64,000 nt of DNA. Source: Gordionus sp. m RMFG-2023 (Eukaryota; Nematomorpha; Gordioida; Chordodea; Parachordodidae). The position numbers and the translations under genes are program-made. Below the pieces are notes generated by a model that worked only from the letters and a program-made list of their open reading frames with translations, searched no databases and was not told the origin of the DNA. Positions 12,025 through 27,000 of this stretch are shown in pieces. Location of the stretch: contig NC_088775.1 of NCBI RefSeq assembly GCF_954871325.1, positions 37,115,561 through 37,179,560 of the forward strand, read 5' to 3'. The stretch's first letter is position 1, and every line of letters starts with the position of its first letter.

Positions 12025-15000
12025 CTGTTTGAAGGTGTACGTTGAGATAAGGGTGTAAATGGTAATATTGGATTTTGATTTTTAAATAAACCTGTGATTC
12101 CATCATTGCTGAAGCTTTTTTGGGGGGATAATAACCTTTTCAACACATCGGCATTTGTTACCCTATTAACAATTATAAAATAATGCAGCATATATGATAA
12201 TTTATTTACTCTTTAGCGTTGACTTTAAAGACATCTGTCGGTTTTTCCTTAGCCACATCCTTATGACTGGAATCTTGATTTGTCTCTTTATGCACAAGAG
12301 GCATCATTCCATTTTGACTTGGAGGGGTTGGCACCAATTTATGTTTTTCTGCAATGTCTGTTATAATAGGACTAGCTTTCTTGATGGTTAGCTTTTCAAC
12401 GTGGGTATCGGCTAATGTTTTCGTTGGTTTTACTAAGAATATACATCAAATATTACAATGTTTGTGTTTTAAACAAAATAATGTACACCCTATTTGGGAG
12501 TGTCGTTTGTTTATTATTCAAAAATCATGGGAATGATGATATAGAAATCGAAAACTTTGGGGATATAAATTCGCAAAATTTGAATTCAATATTTAAAAAA
12601 AAGATTTCTTATTGAAATCAATGTTTCCAATAATAGAAGTATATTTTTAAAATTGTACTGGCAGCAGGTGATGAGGCAATGTTATTTGGAGTCTTTTCGG
12701 TCGCTTTATTTAAGGGGTTATCAGGGAGAGAAGAATTATCGATTGGTTGATCGTTATTATTGGTTTTGGTAACAACATTATTAATAGTACTAAGTAAATC
12801 GTTAACAAGGCTATTATTACTTTTGACACATTTGTCTTTACTCGCGGCAGCTACCATATTGCTAGGTGGGTTGTTATTACTTTTGAGTTTGTCTTGTTTA
12901 TGACTCGAAGCAGGCTGTTAAAAAATATACAATTTCAAATATATATTATTATAATATATAAAAAAGAAAAGAGCCAATAAAATTTATACAATATTTGACA
13001 AATGTGATCATAACTTCATTTTAAACCTGTAATTATAAAAGACATATATTATTTCGCTCAGAATAAAAGGCTAACACTCAGAATTAAAAATACAATTTAA
13101 TAAATTTTTTTCCAATCTCCCAGCAAATAGAAATTGTTCAAAATTTATATACTATTTAAAATGTTTTATATTTTTAGGTGCATTTAGCTTAAGTGTTCTT
13201 ACCTTACATTATTTATTAATTTTTGAGTCGTAAAATTATAAACATCGCTTGAAGTTTTTGAGTTTAAGGAGGTAAATTTTTCCCAAAAAAAATATCTCAG
13301 CAAGGGTATCAAATGAATATAAAAAATGTAGAGCTATTAAAATTAATCATCACTACTCAGGTTCAAGTCAAGAGGGAAAATATCAGTCTTGTTACATTTT
13401 TCCAAAAAACTCCCGCCCTTCCTTTTTAAAAATGAGGAGCGGGAGCGGGAGTAGCTCCTTTTAGGGCTGGAGCGGAGGAGCAAATTATATTATTTTTTAA
13501 ATATTAATAATATTTGTTAATTAAAATTTAATGAAAATAAAATTTTATTTTATTTAAATTTATTCATTATTAAATGTTGAGCCGAGTTTTATATTGATTT
13601 TTCATCTAATCATTTGAAACATTAAACATCAGTTTTTCCTTTTTATATTGAAAATTTTTTGAAAAATCTTGTAAGTCATATTAATATTCATTTTATAGAT
13701 ATATAATAAAAAATAGTTTTAGATATTATGGATTTAGAGATCATAGAAGAAGAAACCGAATTTCCATTTCCACCATACAAAAAATATTTCAAGCTTATAG
13801 ATGATACAGATGATAAAGTCAACTTAAAGGCGAAATGCCTATTGTGCATTAACAACAAAATGATTTCTTTCTCTAAAATCAGCAGCTTTAATTTAAAAAA
13901 ACACCTTAAGGTAAAATCAATATTTCTTTATTTTATAATAATTTTTTTTAAAATGGTTTTAATTATTTTTGGGCAATTCATTACATTAGTTGAGCTTGGG
14001 TTGTCAGATATGATGCTTTTTTATATTTATTTTAATTTTCTCATTACTTGTTCAACCTCCTTTTTATACATTTTTTTTCTAAATTTAAAGTATTTTTTTA
14101 AATTGAATTGTAACATCCAAATTTAAAATATACATTTTATTATGGTAAAATTTATATTTTATTTAATTTTAATTTGATTTTTTCTTATTTTATTTTGATC
14201 AATAAACTTGGAAAATAATTATTTATTTTTATTTTATATTAATAAAATAAGTAAAACAAAATAATAAAAAAAAAATTAAGTACCTAAAAAGATATTTATA
14301 CTGCTCATTAAATATTTGTCAATTTCTTATTTAAAAAATCTACCTTAATAATTTGATGTTTTAGATTATCAGTTAAAAATAAAGTTGATTTTTATAAAAT
14401 AAATTTTAATTTAATTTATAAATTTATATTTAGAGAGTACATGATAATCAATCAATATTCAAAAATTGAAAATCATATCAATAGTTATAATAAAAAAGAT
14501 ATTAGCCAAAATATAAAGTCTTCCTCTTCTGAGAAAAAACAGTCAATATTAAATTTTAGTCAAAAAACATATGAACCTACAAAAACTGAAGGAGATAATG
14601 CAATCATTGATTATGTCATTGAGACACTAGTTCCTTTATCAACTGTAGATAATCCTAGCTTTGTCAAAATGATAAAAACGTTTTCCCCTTCAGCAAAGGT
14701 AATGTGACGCCAAACACTAATAGCAAAGATAGGTTTGCGTTATGATAAAATGATGGATGATATTATAGAAATGCTTTCTGGAGTATCTTATGTGTGTACC
14801 ACAGCTGATTGCTGGAGTGGATTTAGAAGGTAGTGCCTAATTACTATTTTTGAACAATTCCATGAATTAAAAAATATTTATATTAACAATACCCCGCTTC
14901 CCTCTAGTGCTCCTGTGGAGCGCCTATTTAGTATCGCAAAACAGGTCTTAGGGGAGAAGCGTGGGTGTTTGTTAGATTCTAATTTAGAAAATTTATTACT

Positions 15001-18000
15001 TTTAAAAGCTAATAAAAGATTATAAATATTTTGATTATCATATAATATAAATAAAACGTTTTGATAAAAAAATATGATTTTGTTTCGTGTACCTTCTAAA
15101 AAAATGAAAATCAAAGGAGCGGTTATGGAGTGGCACTCCATTAGTTGGAGCGGGAGTGGGAGTTCGCTCCTTTTGAGAAGGTAGGAGCGGGAGTCGCAAC
15201 TTTTAAAAAGGAGCGTTAACAAGACTGGAAAATATAAATTGTTTATAAAAATATTTTGACAATGGTATCAAATGATAGCTAATAAAAAGATTATTTGATG
15301 CTAATATCGCTCAAGTGGTTGTGTCAAGGTCATGGGGGTTAACCCGTTACTAGTTAACGGTGCATATATGCACCACCTCCTATATACCTTATTTTAACAT
15401 AGTAGTTTTTATTTTAAAAAATAATAAAAAAGATTTTTATATAGTTCAGACATTGTACTTCAAAACTGGAAAAGAAAAATATGAAAAAAATATTTTTTTA
15501 TGTCCCTAAGAAACCCTCAAACTTTGCGAATTTATGAGGTCTAAAATGCAAAATTTTTTAAGTGATCTCACAAGCATATTATAAAATTATTTCGATGAAA
15601 ACTAGTGTGTATATATTCTTTATAGATATATCAATATTTATCAATCATTTTTGAATTTTTAAATAATTAAAATTTTAATAGGTAACCACATAAAGTTGAC
15701 TGGTGCATATATGCACCGTTAACCATCTAGCAGTATAAATTATTTAAAAAATTCAAACAAATGAAATTTAACATAATGAATTATAATTTTTTATATTAAA
15801 ACCACTACCGTCACTAAGGGTGGGGGGAGGAGGGGTGGGTGGCTCGAGCCCCCTAAGAATTTTTTTAAAAAAATTTTATACCCAAAAAAAGACCTTTTGA
15901 AAATAATTTAAAAATTTTTTTTAGCCCCCTGAGATTAAATCGAATAATATATTGTTCCTATTATAATTTTTTATCCCGATCAAATTATATGAAATTATTA
16001 GGTTCATAAATATTCAAAAGTTTAAAATTATTTTTAGCCTCTTCCTTTCTGAAGATTTTATTTTATTTATATAAAATATTATGCACCTGTTTTGTCAATT
16101 CAATCAAAATTATCAAAATAATAGATGACTAATAAAAAAATCAAGATTCTACGAAAATAATTTGTCTAGATATTTAATTTTTAATAAAATTTTTTAATGA
16201 AACGTTTTCTAACAATTGAACAAACGCTTGCTCAACTTTTTGAAGAGGAACCAATTGAAGAAAGAGATATGGTTATAATTCCGCCAAACCCCTCTGCAGT
16301 TAGTGATGAAGAAGATTTCGATGAAAATGACTTAACAAATGTCGGAGTTTTGCCTTCAGATACAGCTGGAGAATTGGAGATTCATAATTCAGTTGATGAC
16401 GACCTTCCAGAACCATATTCTACAAGAAGCTATTCTCGAATTTCTCACAATTTAAAATGGAGAAAAACGGATGCAATATATTCTTCAAGTCCTTTCAATG
16501 GATAAAAGGAAGATGTAATAAAACTTGAAAATGATTTACATGGTAAAAGTCCATCAGATATATTTTCTTTAATTTTCGACGAAGACTTATATTCACTAAT
16601 TGTAAAACAAAGTAATATTTATGCTAAACAAATGAATAGACCTAACATATGCATAACCATCCAAGATATTCAGAGATTTATTGGAATTCTATTATTTACT
16701 GGATATCATTCTCTCCCACAAGAAAGAATGTACTGGTCTAATGATAGCGATATTTCTATTCCAATAATCCGGGATACAATGACCCAATTACAATTTCGAA
16801 ATTTGAAATATAATATCCATTTGGCAGACAATACTAAAATAGATATACATGATAGATTTTATAAAGTTAGGCCTTACATTAATATATTGAATAATAAATT
16901 TCAGCAATTCGGAATTTTCAAACATCATTTATCAATAGATGAACAGATGATACCATATCGAGGAAGACATTCTTGCAAAATGTTCATAAAAGGAAAACCA
17001 ATTAGATTCGGATACAAGTCTTGGATATTGGCTTCTTCCGACGGTTGCGTATTCTCATTTGATATATATCAAGGAAAAAGCGAAAATAAATATGAATATG
17101 GATTAGGTGGAAATGTAATCATAAAATTATTAAATTGCAAAAACCAAATTATCATAAAATATATTTTGATAATTTCTTTACATCATTTAAACTCTTGTCA
17201 TACTTAAAACAAATGGGATATTTTGCAACTGGAACTGTGAGGGACAATAGAATAGAGCATTGCCCAGTTGAATCTATAAAGGTTGTAGCAAAAAAAGAAA
17301 GAGGATATTATGATTATAGGTTTGAAAAATTAAACGAAATATTTGTAGTTCGTTGGAATGATAATTCGGTGGTGACCGTTGCATCGACATGCCACACTAT
17401 CTCTTTGCTTTCTAATGTTTCAAGGTATTCTAAGAAAATATAAAATAAAAATTCCTCAGCCAAATATGGTAACTGCTTATAACAAACACATGGGTGGAGT
17501 TGATCTATGTGATAATCTAATATCTACATATAGAATAAAAATAAGAGGAAAAAAATGGTGGTGGCCAATATTCACCAATTTTATTGATGTAGCTTTGGTA
17601 AATTCATGGAAAATCTGGAAATTCGCGAATCGAGATGACAAGAAGAGTTTCTTGCATTTAGACGAGAAGTTACTAATTACCTCCTTCGATCGCCAGTAAA
17701 AATAGAAAAAAATTCAAGTACAGGTCACGCCAGCCAGTTTGCATTACAGTGTGAAAACCCTATTGATTCATCTGGACATTATTTATCCAAAATTATAGAT
17801 GGAAAAAGACGAAGATGCAGATATTGCCATACGCACTCAAGATATATGTGCCAAACATGTCAAATCGCACTCCATATGTTTCAAGGATTTTCATAATATA
17901 TAAACATTTTCTCGTTTTTATTATATACAAAAAAAGAATAAAGATATTTGTTGTTTTTTGATCTTATAGTATTTTATATAATTTTTATCTTTTTTAACCT

Positions 18001-21000
18001 CTTAATGGTTAACGGTGCATATATGCACCAGGCTAGATTTTCTATTTAGGATTATTTTTTTTGGCTGATTTTTTTAGAATATCATATTTGAGCATTAATC
18101 AATATAATTTGAAAAAATTGAGCATTTTTATCCACTAGAAAAATCTTGACCATTAATGGGTTAAAAACCTGCTCTAATAAAAGGACATATCGAATAAATG
18201 GTTGCCAATAGTGTTAAACGGCCTGATCTTTAAAATGGCGCGATTAAGATTTAAGCCTAAATAATATCATATAAGCCTGGGAATTTTATTCATAGGTGCC
18301 AGAAATGTTTGGAGCTCTATTTGGCAAATCTTGATGGTTTATATAACATTATTTTAGGTTATTCGGGCCATTTTTAAAAATCCCAAATCGGGCCGTTTAA
18401 CATAAGTTGTTACCATCACTTTGTCTCAGGAAAAAGTTTATAGGTATCAATGAAAGCTAATAAAAGAATGTTTACATTATGTTTCAAGATGAGTATTAGT
18501 AAGGGTGGATAATAATTTTACTATCACGACATGGTAATCAAAATAAAAAGATCTTTCAATACTTATATACATCCGTATCATTAAATAAATCAAAAGATCA
18601 AATTTTTCAAAGAAACCTTTTGAATAAAACATCCTTGCATATGGATAAATAAAAAAATATCTTTGGATTGCTCTTTTAATCAACATTTTTAATCTTCTGA
18701 TCTAGCTTGTGTTAGGGAAGGGGGTATGTTAACTATTTTAAACATGAGCATCAAGCGAGACATTTTTTGAATTAATTGTTAAAATAAAAAAAAATTCAAT
18801 TAAAAATAATTTCTTTTCATATTAAATGAAGTAATTAAAAATATCTTATAAACTATGTATAAAAAACATATTAGAAATAGTAATATAACTTAAGATACAT
18901 ATCAAAAAATGGGAAAAATATGAACATTAAAAAAAGTTAAAAAAAGTCACCTACATCTGACGACGGCCAGGAATGTTCAAATAATTAAAGTAAAATTTCA
19001 AAGCTGATTTGTTGTGTGATCAAAAAAGTCCTCGAAATTTTTTTATGGCCTTTTTAACTGATTCGTTTGACTAAAGATTTAGCCTTTTTCCGAATGAACA
19101 GTTTGTTGGTACCACAATCACTGTTTTGGATAGATGTGAATATTTTTGTGATTTTCTTTTCTCGGCAATACCTAGTGGATCATTATTATTAGAAAGCGCA
19201 AAAATATAAGATAAATTCCCAATACATATTTGCCAATATCCCAGAGAATTAAAATATGTCCATCAGGACGTGCATTATTGATTACTGAAGCATCTCGCGG
19301 TTCTAGATGTGAAGGAATCGGCTTTAAATAATAAATTTTAATTTTTTTTCATGTGTTATGTATTTGTATCTTAGAAAAATACAAGGGTGGCATTTATAGG
19401 GTTGAGATGTTTTTACCCCTAACCTATGGCATTGGCGTCTGTAAGAAGTGATCTTGTAGATTTCTTGCGGATTATGACACAATAGCTGCATCCCAATCCT
19501 TTTGTGAACTTATGTGCGATAATTTTTTCCCTCTATTACGTTTACTTGCCAGCAAGATGCAAGATTAAGTAACAAATCTTTGAATAGTTTGATTAGACTC
19601 AGAATATATGTTCAGGGTTACTAATGGAAGATGATATGAATGGAAATTGATAGGGTAAAGGAGTTCACAATGCATATCGATCTGAGAGTGGGTCAGGACT
19701 TCTACGCTCTCCTAAGCCAATGACAATATTACCCCCTACCACCTCAAAAAATCTTACCCCTTATAAATTTATATTCTAAATACAAGAGAAGATACCTTTT
19801 AAACGAAGTAGATACATATGCAAAAATTAGATCTAATTATAGATACATATTTTAAAAACGTATCTGGGTGCAGATACAATTTTTAATCTACATATGTAAG
19901 GTGTGCATACTGCTTAATTTAGGATTCTCTTGTTAAAATTCAAATTTCGAAGTGAGCTAAAAAATTATTGAGCTGATGTCACATCTATATATAAAATAGG
20001 GATGTACCGATATTTTATATCGGATCGGATCGGGCCGATATTTCGCTCATTTTAAAATATCGGTTATCGGCAAATATTATAAAATTTTCCGATCCGATAT
20101 AAAATGGCGCTTTTAACAAAATTTAAAAAAAATTATATCTAAAAAACCATTTATTTTTATAAATAAAATCGAAATACATTTTTATGTTTATTTTTTTTAA
20201 TAGAAATAATTAGTTAATAAACATTCTGCAATATAGTTATTTTTTTCGCATCCTGTTTAAAAAAGTGTTCATTAATATCTTCAGTATCTGTTTTTAGTGA
20301 TGCTAGTGATATTAACAGTCCTCATCACCGCCGACATATCTCTGATATAAAAAGAAATCTTCGATATATTAATTTTAAATATTAATTTCAAATTTCATAA
20401 TATATTTTTTTATTACTAATTATGTAAATAGATTAATGTTATTACTTATTATATAAATAATAGCAATTGAATTGAATATAAACTATAACTGACCATTATA
20501 ATATATTTAAATGACATATGTTATGGTATAGTAAAATTATAGATGTTGTACTAATAAAAAGTATATTAAAAATTAAAACCGGTATCTTTGCAGAATACAA
20601 AATTAGATATGATATCGGATCGGTTATCGGCCGATATCAATTTAATATCTGAAATATCGGATCATATCGGATCGGCCACCAAAAAGTGGTATCGGTACAC
20701 CCCTAATATAAAATATATTTTTAAATATTGATTGTTAGATTTAATAATGCATATATAAAGTACACAACTAAATGATTATAAATAAATGCTATATAATAAT
20801 AAAACTTTTACAAAATTTTTACATTAAGACACACCAGTTTATCTGTAAAGACATTTTTAGGCTCACAAAACTCTTACTACCTATGTTGGCAATTGACGGC
20901 TGAGTGGTTATAATTAATGAATAACAAATGTAGATAAATTAAAATCTCATGACTCATTTATAAAGAAACCATTTAAAATTTGATGAGTGTCAAAATTTAT

Positions 21001-24000
21001 TAGTACTTAATTTTAACCCAATTTCGTTAAGCTAACCATATTTATAAAACAAAAGATTCCGTTTTAAAGATATTGTAGCTAACAATTTATATTTTTGAAA
21101 ATTTATAATAATATACAAATTTGTAAAATCAATAGTACTAAGATAATAAATTTCATAGCAATTTAATGAATAGTTCTGAGCTTTTATAAATTTTTTTGTT
21201 ATAAAAATGGTATTCCTTAAATATTATCAAAAAAATTAATTTATAAGTTAAAAGCGAGTTGTCACTTATAAATGGGTAATGATATTCCATTTCAAAAACA
21301 ATGTAACTAGATATTATAAAATTGCTGTTTAAAATTCCAAAATAATTGTAAAAAATAAAATAGTTGTGACGCAAAAATGAATAACGATATTTGAAGCATA
21401 CTTCCTTGATGTGAAAATCTTGTTCTAAGATAAACTTGCTCTTCTTATGTTTCAGGTATCCAGAATAACTGTAAAAATCGAAAAATCAAATATGAAATAA
21501 TAACCATTCATTTTTTTATTAATTAGATTCCCCCCCTTCTTTTGCTCATATTTATCCGTACGTTATCTTTCTTTTTATATTCTGCTTAAAATCGCAAAAG
21601 GGTATTTTTAAAAAAATACTTACGAAACAGCTAGAGCATACAAATCGGCCCGCTTGTCTTTTTCTTCATTCTTGATCTTGTCTATACGTCTTTCCAATGC
21701 GGATCCCAAATTAACTATTATGGGGTAACTTGGTAAAATCTGATTTTTATATATTATATAAGGCTTTAGCCAGAGAAAAAACAGTAATATGATTAAATAG
21801 TATAATGGTATTCTGCTAACGCTATTTTGGATAGCTGTAACAAAATCAAACTTGTGTAAATAATCGAAACTGTATATTGTGCATATTTATTGACATTTCC
21901 TATATTTAAAAAATATAATTTTCAAATAAAATAAGAGGCAATGTATTGTAGCTTTTCTAATCTTTTTATTAAAAAAATGTATTAAGCAAACAACTTGTTT
22001 GTTTCTAAAAACAAATCCTAGCAAGAATTTTAAAAATAATATTATTTTATAAATGAAATATAAAAAATTCTATAAGCTACTTTGCAGGCAATTTTAAAAA
22101 AATGTAAAAAGAGTAAATATGTGCATTTTTATTTGGGAGATTTATTTCCGCGCGAAATAGTGTCAATTCTATTTTTGGTCTAATAACGTGTTTTTTATTT
22201 AAACATTTCATTTTTTGTCTACTATACAGTTAAACAAATATTAGTATTTTTTTTAGATATTCTAATGTATTATTTAAAAATTTAGTTATATTTATCAGGG
22301 ACATGCAGGCCCGGCCTGGGTACATGGGTAGGGTCTTGAATATAAAAAAAATGAACTCAAACTAGTGATCCCTTACTTTGGTTAGCACGATCATGGTGTT
22401 GCGAATGGAAGCGTAGTGACCAGATTCAAGGCATAGAACGACCGATTTCGTCATCTTGAAGTGCCACTTGTGACACACGTGTCTAAAATCTTCGTAAGAG
22501 AGGTATTGTTGATTTGATGGGGATTGATGAGATAGTTTTTTAGCAGTGGTGCTTGTTGCGTCCATGCCAGCAGAAGTCGGGTTAACAGAACCAGAACTGG
22601 TCTGAGCGGAATCGTTTACCAATTTAGGAAAAGATGGATCAATGGTAGAGGAAGGGTTGTTTTTAAGAACGTTGAAACCTGGAAAACCGATGCATTCCTT
22701 GTGGTGGGGGGTGGGGCAATTTTGATTATATTATATGGGTGAAAAAAAATGTGAAATGTTTTTTTAATAATGGATCTATTTTTTAAAATTACTAGAAGCT
22801 TTAAATTTAAACTGAGAAATAAATATGAAATGACCCTGATAGGAAATTTTTATATATAAAATAAACACTTTTTTATAATTATCATAGGTAGAATGCCAGC
22901 TTAGGGCAGTTTCCATGAGCGAATTCAAAAATATGCCGTAGCGAGCGGCCTCGTTTTCGGTCAAACTTATCATGATATATGTCACGTCGCAAAATATCTA
23001 AATTATAAAATTAAAGGAATTTATAAATCATCACTCAATGTGGTTGGGCTTAGCATCTTATCCTTAGCAGTTATCTCTGTCCCTTTTTACATTCAACATG
23101 CCTCCTTAAAAAATCACCTTGCTTGTATGTAATAAAATATAAAAAATAATTTGTAAAATTGATTTGAGTGGAATTGGCTATCTAAATAAAAAAAACTCAA
23201 GAAATATTATTTAGGATGAAATACTATTGTAATAAATTCACAATCATGTTAACACTAAATTTTATACCCTCCTAACTAATTTTATTATAATAGCCCAGCA
23301 AGTCATAAAAAGTTTTTGTTTTTTATGAGGTAGATCATTTCCTAAAATTTGTTGGCCAATATAATAACTTTTTATTCGATTTTTAAATCTATGCAAAGGT
23401 CTAATAATAACTTAATACAACAAAACAAAAATGCATGGTTAATGTCTATTTCAGAAATTCTTGTATTAATAACTCAATACAACAAAATAAAAATGCATTA
23501 ATGTCTATATTCAGAAATAGACGTACTATTATGAGTTAGTTCTTCCATTTAAATAGATAGAATAATCGGTGATTTTTAACAATATAATAATGAAAGTATA
23601 TCATTAGTCTATTTTTTTTAAATTATGATCAAATATTATTCCTCCTTGGCTATTAACAATCAATGTTATGTGATAAATAAAGAAAATAAAACACATTATT
23701 ACATTTGAGTATCATTATATTTTGTAGTAATAAAAGTCGCTTTTCTTTCCTCTCTCTTTTTAAATATCATTCAAAAATCATAACCCTATCAAAACAAATG
23801 AGTGTGGCAAAGTAAGGGGTCTTGAGACAATGCAGCAGCTTTATAAATTCGGCACAATAGATGGCATCTGTAACGGAAAATGCGACACGAGGGAATATGC
23901 ATTTCTGGAGGAATTGAGTTATCATGTCGTTCCTAGACGCTTCTGAGCAATACAGGTAAAAAATAATTAATAGTGGATTTGAATAAGGAGACGAATTTGT

Positions 24001-27000
24001 GATAAATTTAAGTAATCTACAAACATCAACTCAGTGGTGTAAACGTATAAAGCTAAATAGATTATTATATTAACATACTAAGAAGAATATTTATAATGTA
24101 TAATAACATTTTATTTCTCAAATATCTTTAGTATTGGTAAAATAATAAATTATGACATTTCCGATTTTACTTTTATTGTCCCTGAACCTCAACCTCAATC
24201 AAATTATCAAGATCGAAATTATTATTAAAAAAAATTCTTATAATCAAAAATTAATATTTGAATTTTTTCTATAGGATTTATAAAATAGTTAAATATAACT
24301 ATTTTTAATTTTCAACAACTGAGTACCGTAATTATTAATGACGTTATTTTAAATTAATTACAAAAGCAACGAGTAGCTATTCAGACCTCAAAATTACTTT
24401 ACAACACTGATTCGACTATATCCTACTAAATTTAAGGTTAGTAAATCGAAATATAAAAAGAACAAAAGAATGCTCACGTTGATAAAACCAATCAGATTTG
24501 ATTTGATCAAAAACTTCGTTAATTGCCTTAACATGCTCCTTTTGAACGTTTTCTTCCTCCTTAAGTTTATCCACCAACGATACCAGCTTCTCTTTTTCTT
24601 TCTTTTTTTTCACCGGCAATGACTGAAAATTTTTTTGTTCAATAAGATATAAAGGCAACTTTAATTTCATAATGTATTACACGGAGAAACCTTAATAAAA
24701 TGGTCATTCAAGAGTGATTATGTTTTGGTCAAATTGAAACTGACGTGGGAACAAGGTAAGGTCTCACCTTTGGAGTGTTTCATTGGTGACAATCTAATTC
24801 AAATAAATAAATCTTCACTCTTTTGTAGAATCGATTTTTATACTTCAATTTTTTTAGAATCTCAAATAGAATTTTATTTATTAGTCAATTAATTGTAATT
24901 TTTTTTACATCTCGATTATTTTCGTCTAAGGCATTGAGCGTATGTTTAAGCTTAGCTATCTCTCGGGCATAGGCCTCAGCCGGAAAGTAGATATCGTACC
25001 GTGAAAACGTCCAAAATGTAACGAAAAAGAGTGGACTGTATTCAATAATGATTAATTAAATCATATTTTAAGAAAATGTTGTAATGATATGAATATAAAA
25101 AATATATTATGAAATAGTTATAAAGTTCAATGAACCATAAAAAGTGTTGAAGTGGTGGAGTAAATCAGATTAAATATCCAAATATATTGAAACATCTTTT
25201 TGCAATTATCAGTCAAAAGTATCATATTTATATTTGGGTCGACTGATCCCCAAATAAATGTATTTTTTAGTTGATATCCTACTAAAAAAATTTAATTTCA
25301 TAAGGTTTAAAGCCATATTTGTTATGGATACCATGTTCATTAAAAAAATAGATATATTTTTATTTTTTTTTAAAAAAAATAATAAATATTAAGTTTAAAT
25401 AATAGCCTTATTTTGTCGTAGTCTTGACTAGTGTTGCGTTATCGGCAAATTTTAGCCGACTATAAAACGGCTAAGCCTAATTAGGCTAAGCATAATAATC
25501 GGCTAAGCCTAAAAATTGGCCAAGCCTAAAAATGGGCTAGGCCTAAAAATTGGCTAAAATAAATTAGTCGAAAATTCTGCATCGATGCCTAGCATTAATT
25601 ATTATTTATTTATTTTAGTAAAACAATTTATTTTATTTATATTTAATGTAAATATTTTATTATTATCAAAAATAAACATGATATAATTTAATATTTTTTA
25701 TTTATATTGTTTTATTTTGAAATGAAAATAAATTAATTTATTTGATGTTTTTTAATAAAAAAAATAATATGCTGCTATTGTAAAATGTAATATTCTTTTT
25801 AATATTTTCACAATCTTCTTTGTAAATACATACATCTTTTATTGAGGAATTATATTGTGAATTTTATTAGATAAAAAAAACAATCTTTTAGGTGAATATA
25901 TAATTTTTTTTTCAATTTTGTAAAATTATCTATTTTTTTTATTAAATGAGGTGTTTTTTTTAAATAATTTTTTAAAAATATTTATATTAAACTTTTTTGA
26001 TGTTATTTTATATGATCTTTTTAAGAATAATATTTTAATGTGACAATTGTCATAATCGTTATTTTTAAAATTTATTTGACGAAAATAGATTAAAATAAGT
26101 ATTGAAAACATGTTTAAATAAAAATTTAGTGAAGATGTACCATAAAAAAGTGACAATTGTCATAATCGTTATTTTTTAAGTTTTTTGAATTTTTTTGACG
26201 AAAATATGTTTAAATAAGTATTGATAACATGTTTAAATTAAATTTAGTGAAAACGTACAGAAAGGTGACAATTGTCATAATCGTTATTTTTATAGTATTT
26301 TTAATTTTTTGACGAAAATATGTTAAAATAAGTATTGATAACATATTTAAATAAAATTTAATGAAGATGTACCATAGATAAGTGACAATTGTCATAATCG
26401 TTATTTTTATAGTATTTTTAATTTTTTGACGAAAATATGTTAAAATAAGTATTGATAACATATTTAAATAAAATTTAATGAAGATGTACCATAGATAAGT
26501 GACAATTGTCATAAGCGTAGTTTTTAAAGTTTTTTGAAGTAAATATAAAATAAGTATTGATAACATATTTAACATAAAACACATTAGAAAAATCCAGGAC
26601 GGGCCGGCCCTGAATATATAATGTACGGACTAAAAATCCTGGCCAGGCATAATTTTTTTTTTGAAAAAAGGAGGCGGGACGAAATTTTTATATTTTAAAA
26701 ATTAGAGGCATGCAAATAACACCTCTACTGCTATCTCATAAATTAATTATTTACAAAAATCATATTTAAAAATTCCAAACAATACTTAATATAAAAATCA
26801 CCTTTAAAAATATTTAATAAAAAAAAATTTATTAATAACATCAAATTTTATGGAAAAATAGAAAAAAAAATGTCGAGTTAATAATTGATTATTTATCAAT
26901 CAAATTATCTTTAGCTTAAAAAAATAAATATTTGTATTTTAATTTCTTAACCTATAAAATTAATTATAGCACTAATTTTAACCCATTTGCTTCAAAAAAC

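Larger units (their letters stand above)
15343..18161 (+). mobile_element. piggyBac element 2 with palindromic subterminal repeats
   Basis: TTAA at 15339-15342 and 18162-18165. Ends start CCCGTTACTAG and, reverse-complemented, CCCATTAATGG. The palindrome GGTGCATATATGCACC occurs at 15359-15374, 15702-15717 and 18014-18029, each next to a GTTAAC. A G-rich patch at 15818-15850 may be a scrap of another element. The transposase lies at 16197-17896. Confidence 0.85.

Noticed and set aside
11585-12615. Several plus-strand open frames over the end of THOC2
   Set aside because: They are antisense to THOC2 coding exons, whose composition opens the opposite frames.
18477-18686. Minus-strand 69-codon open frame
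   Set aside because: Aromatic and Ile-rich sequence typical of AT-rich intron DNA, no homology recognised.
25926-26584. Regular ~118-bp repeats that might be read as a CRISPR-like array or a repeat protein
   Set aside because: Units are long, AT-rich and without distinct spacers. They lie inside an element with hAT-type ends, the context is eukaryotic, and the open frames are only repeat translation.
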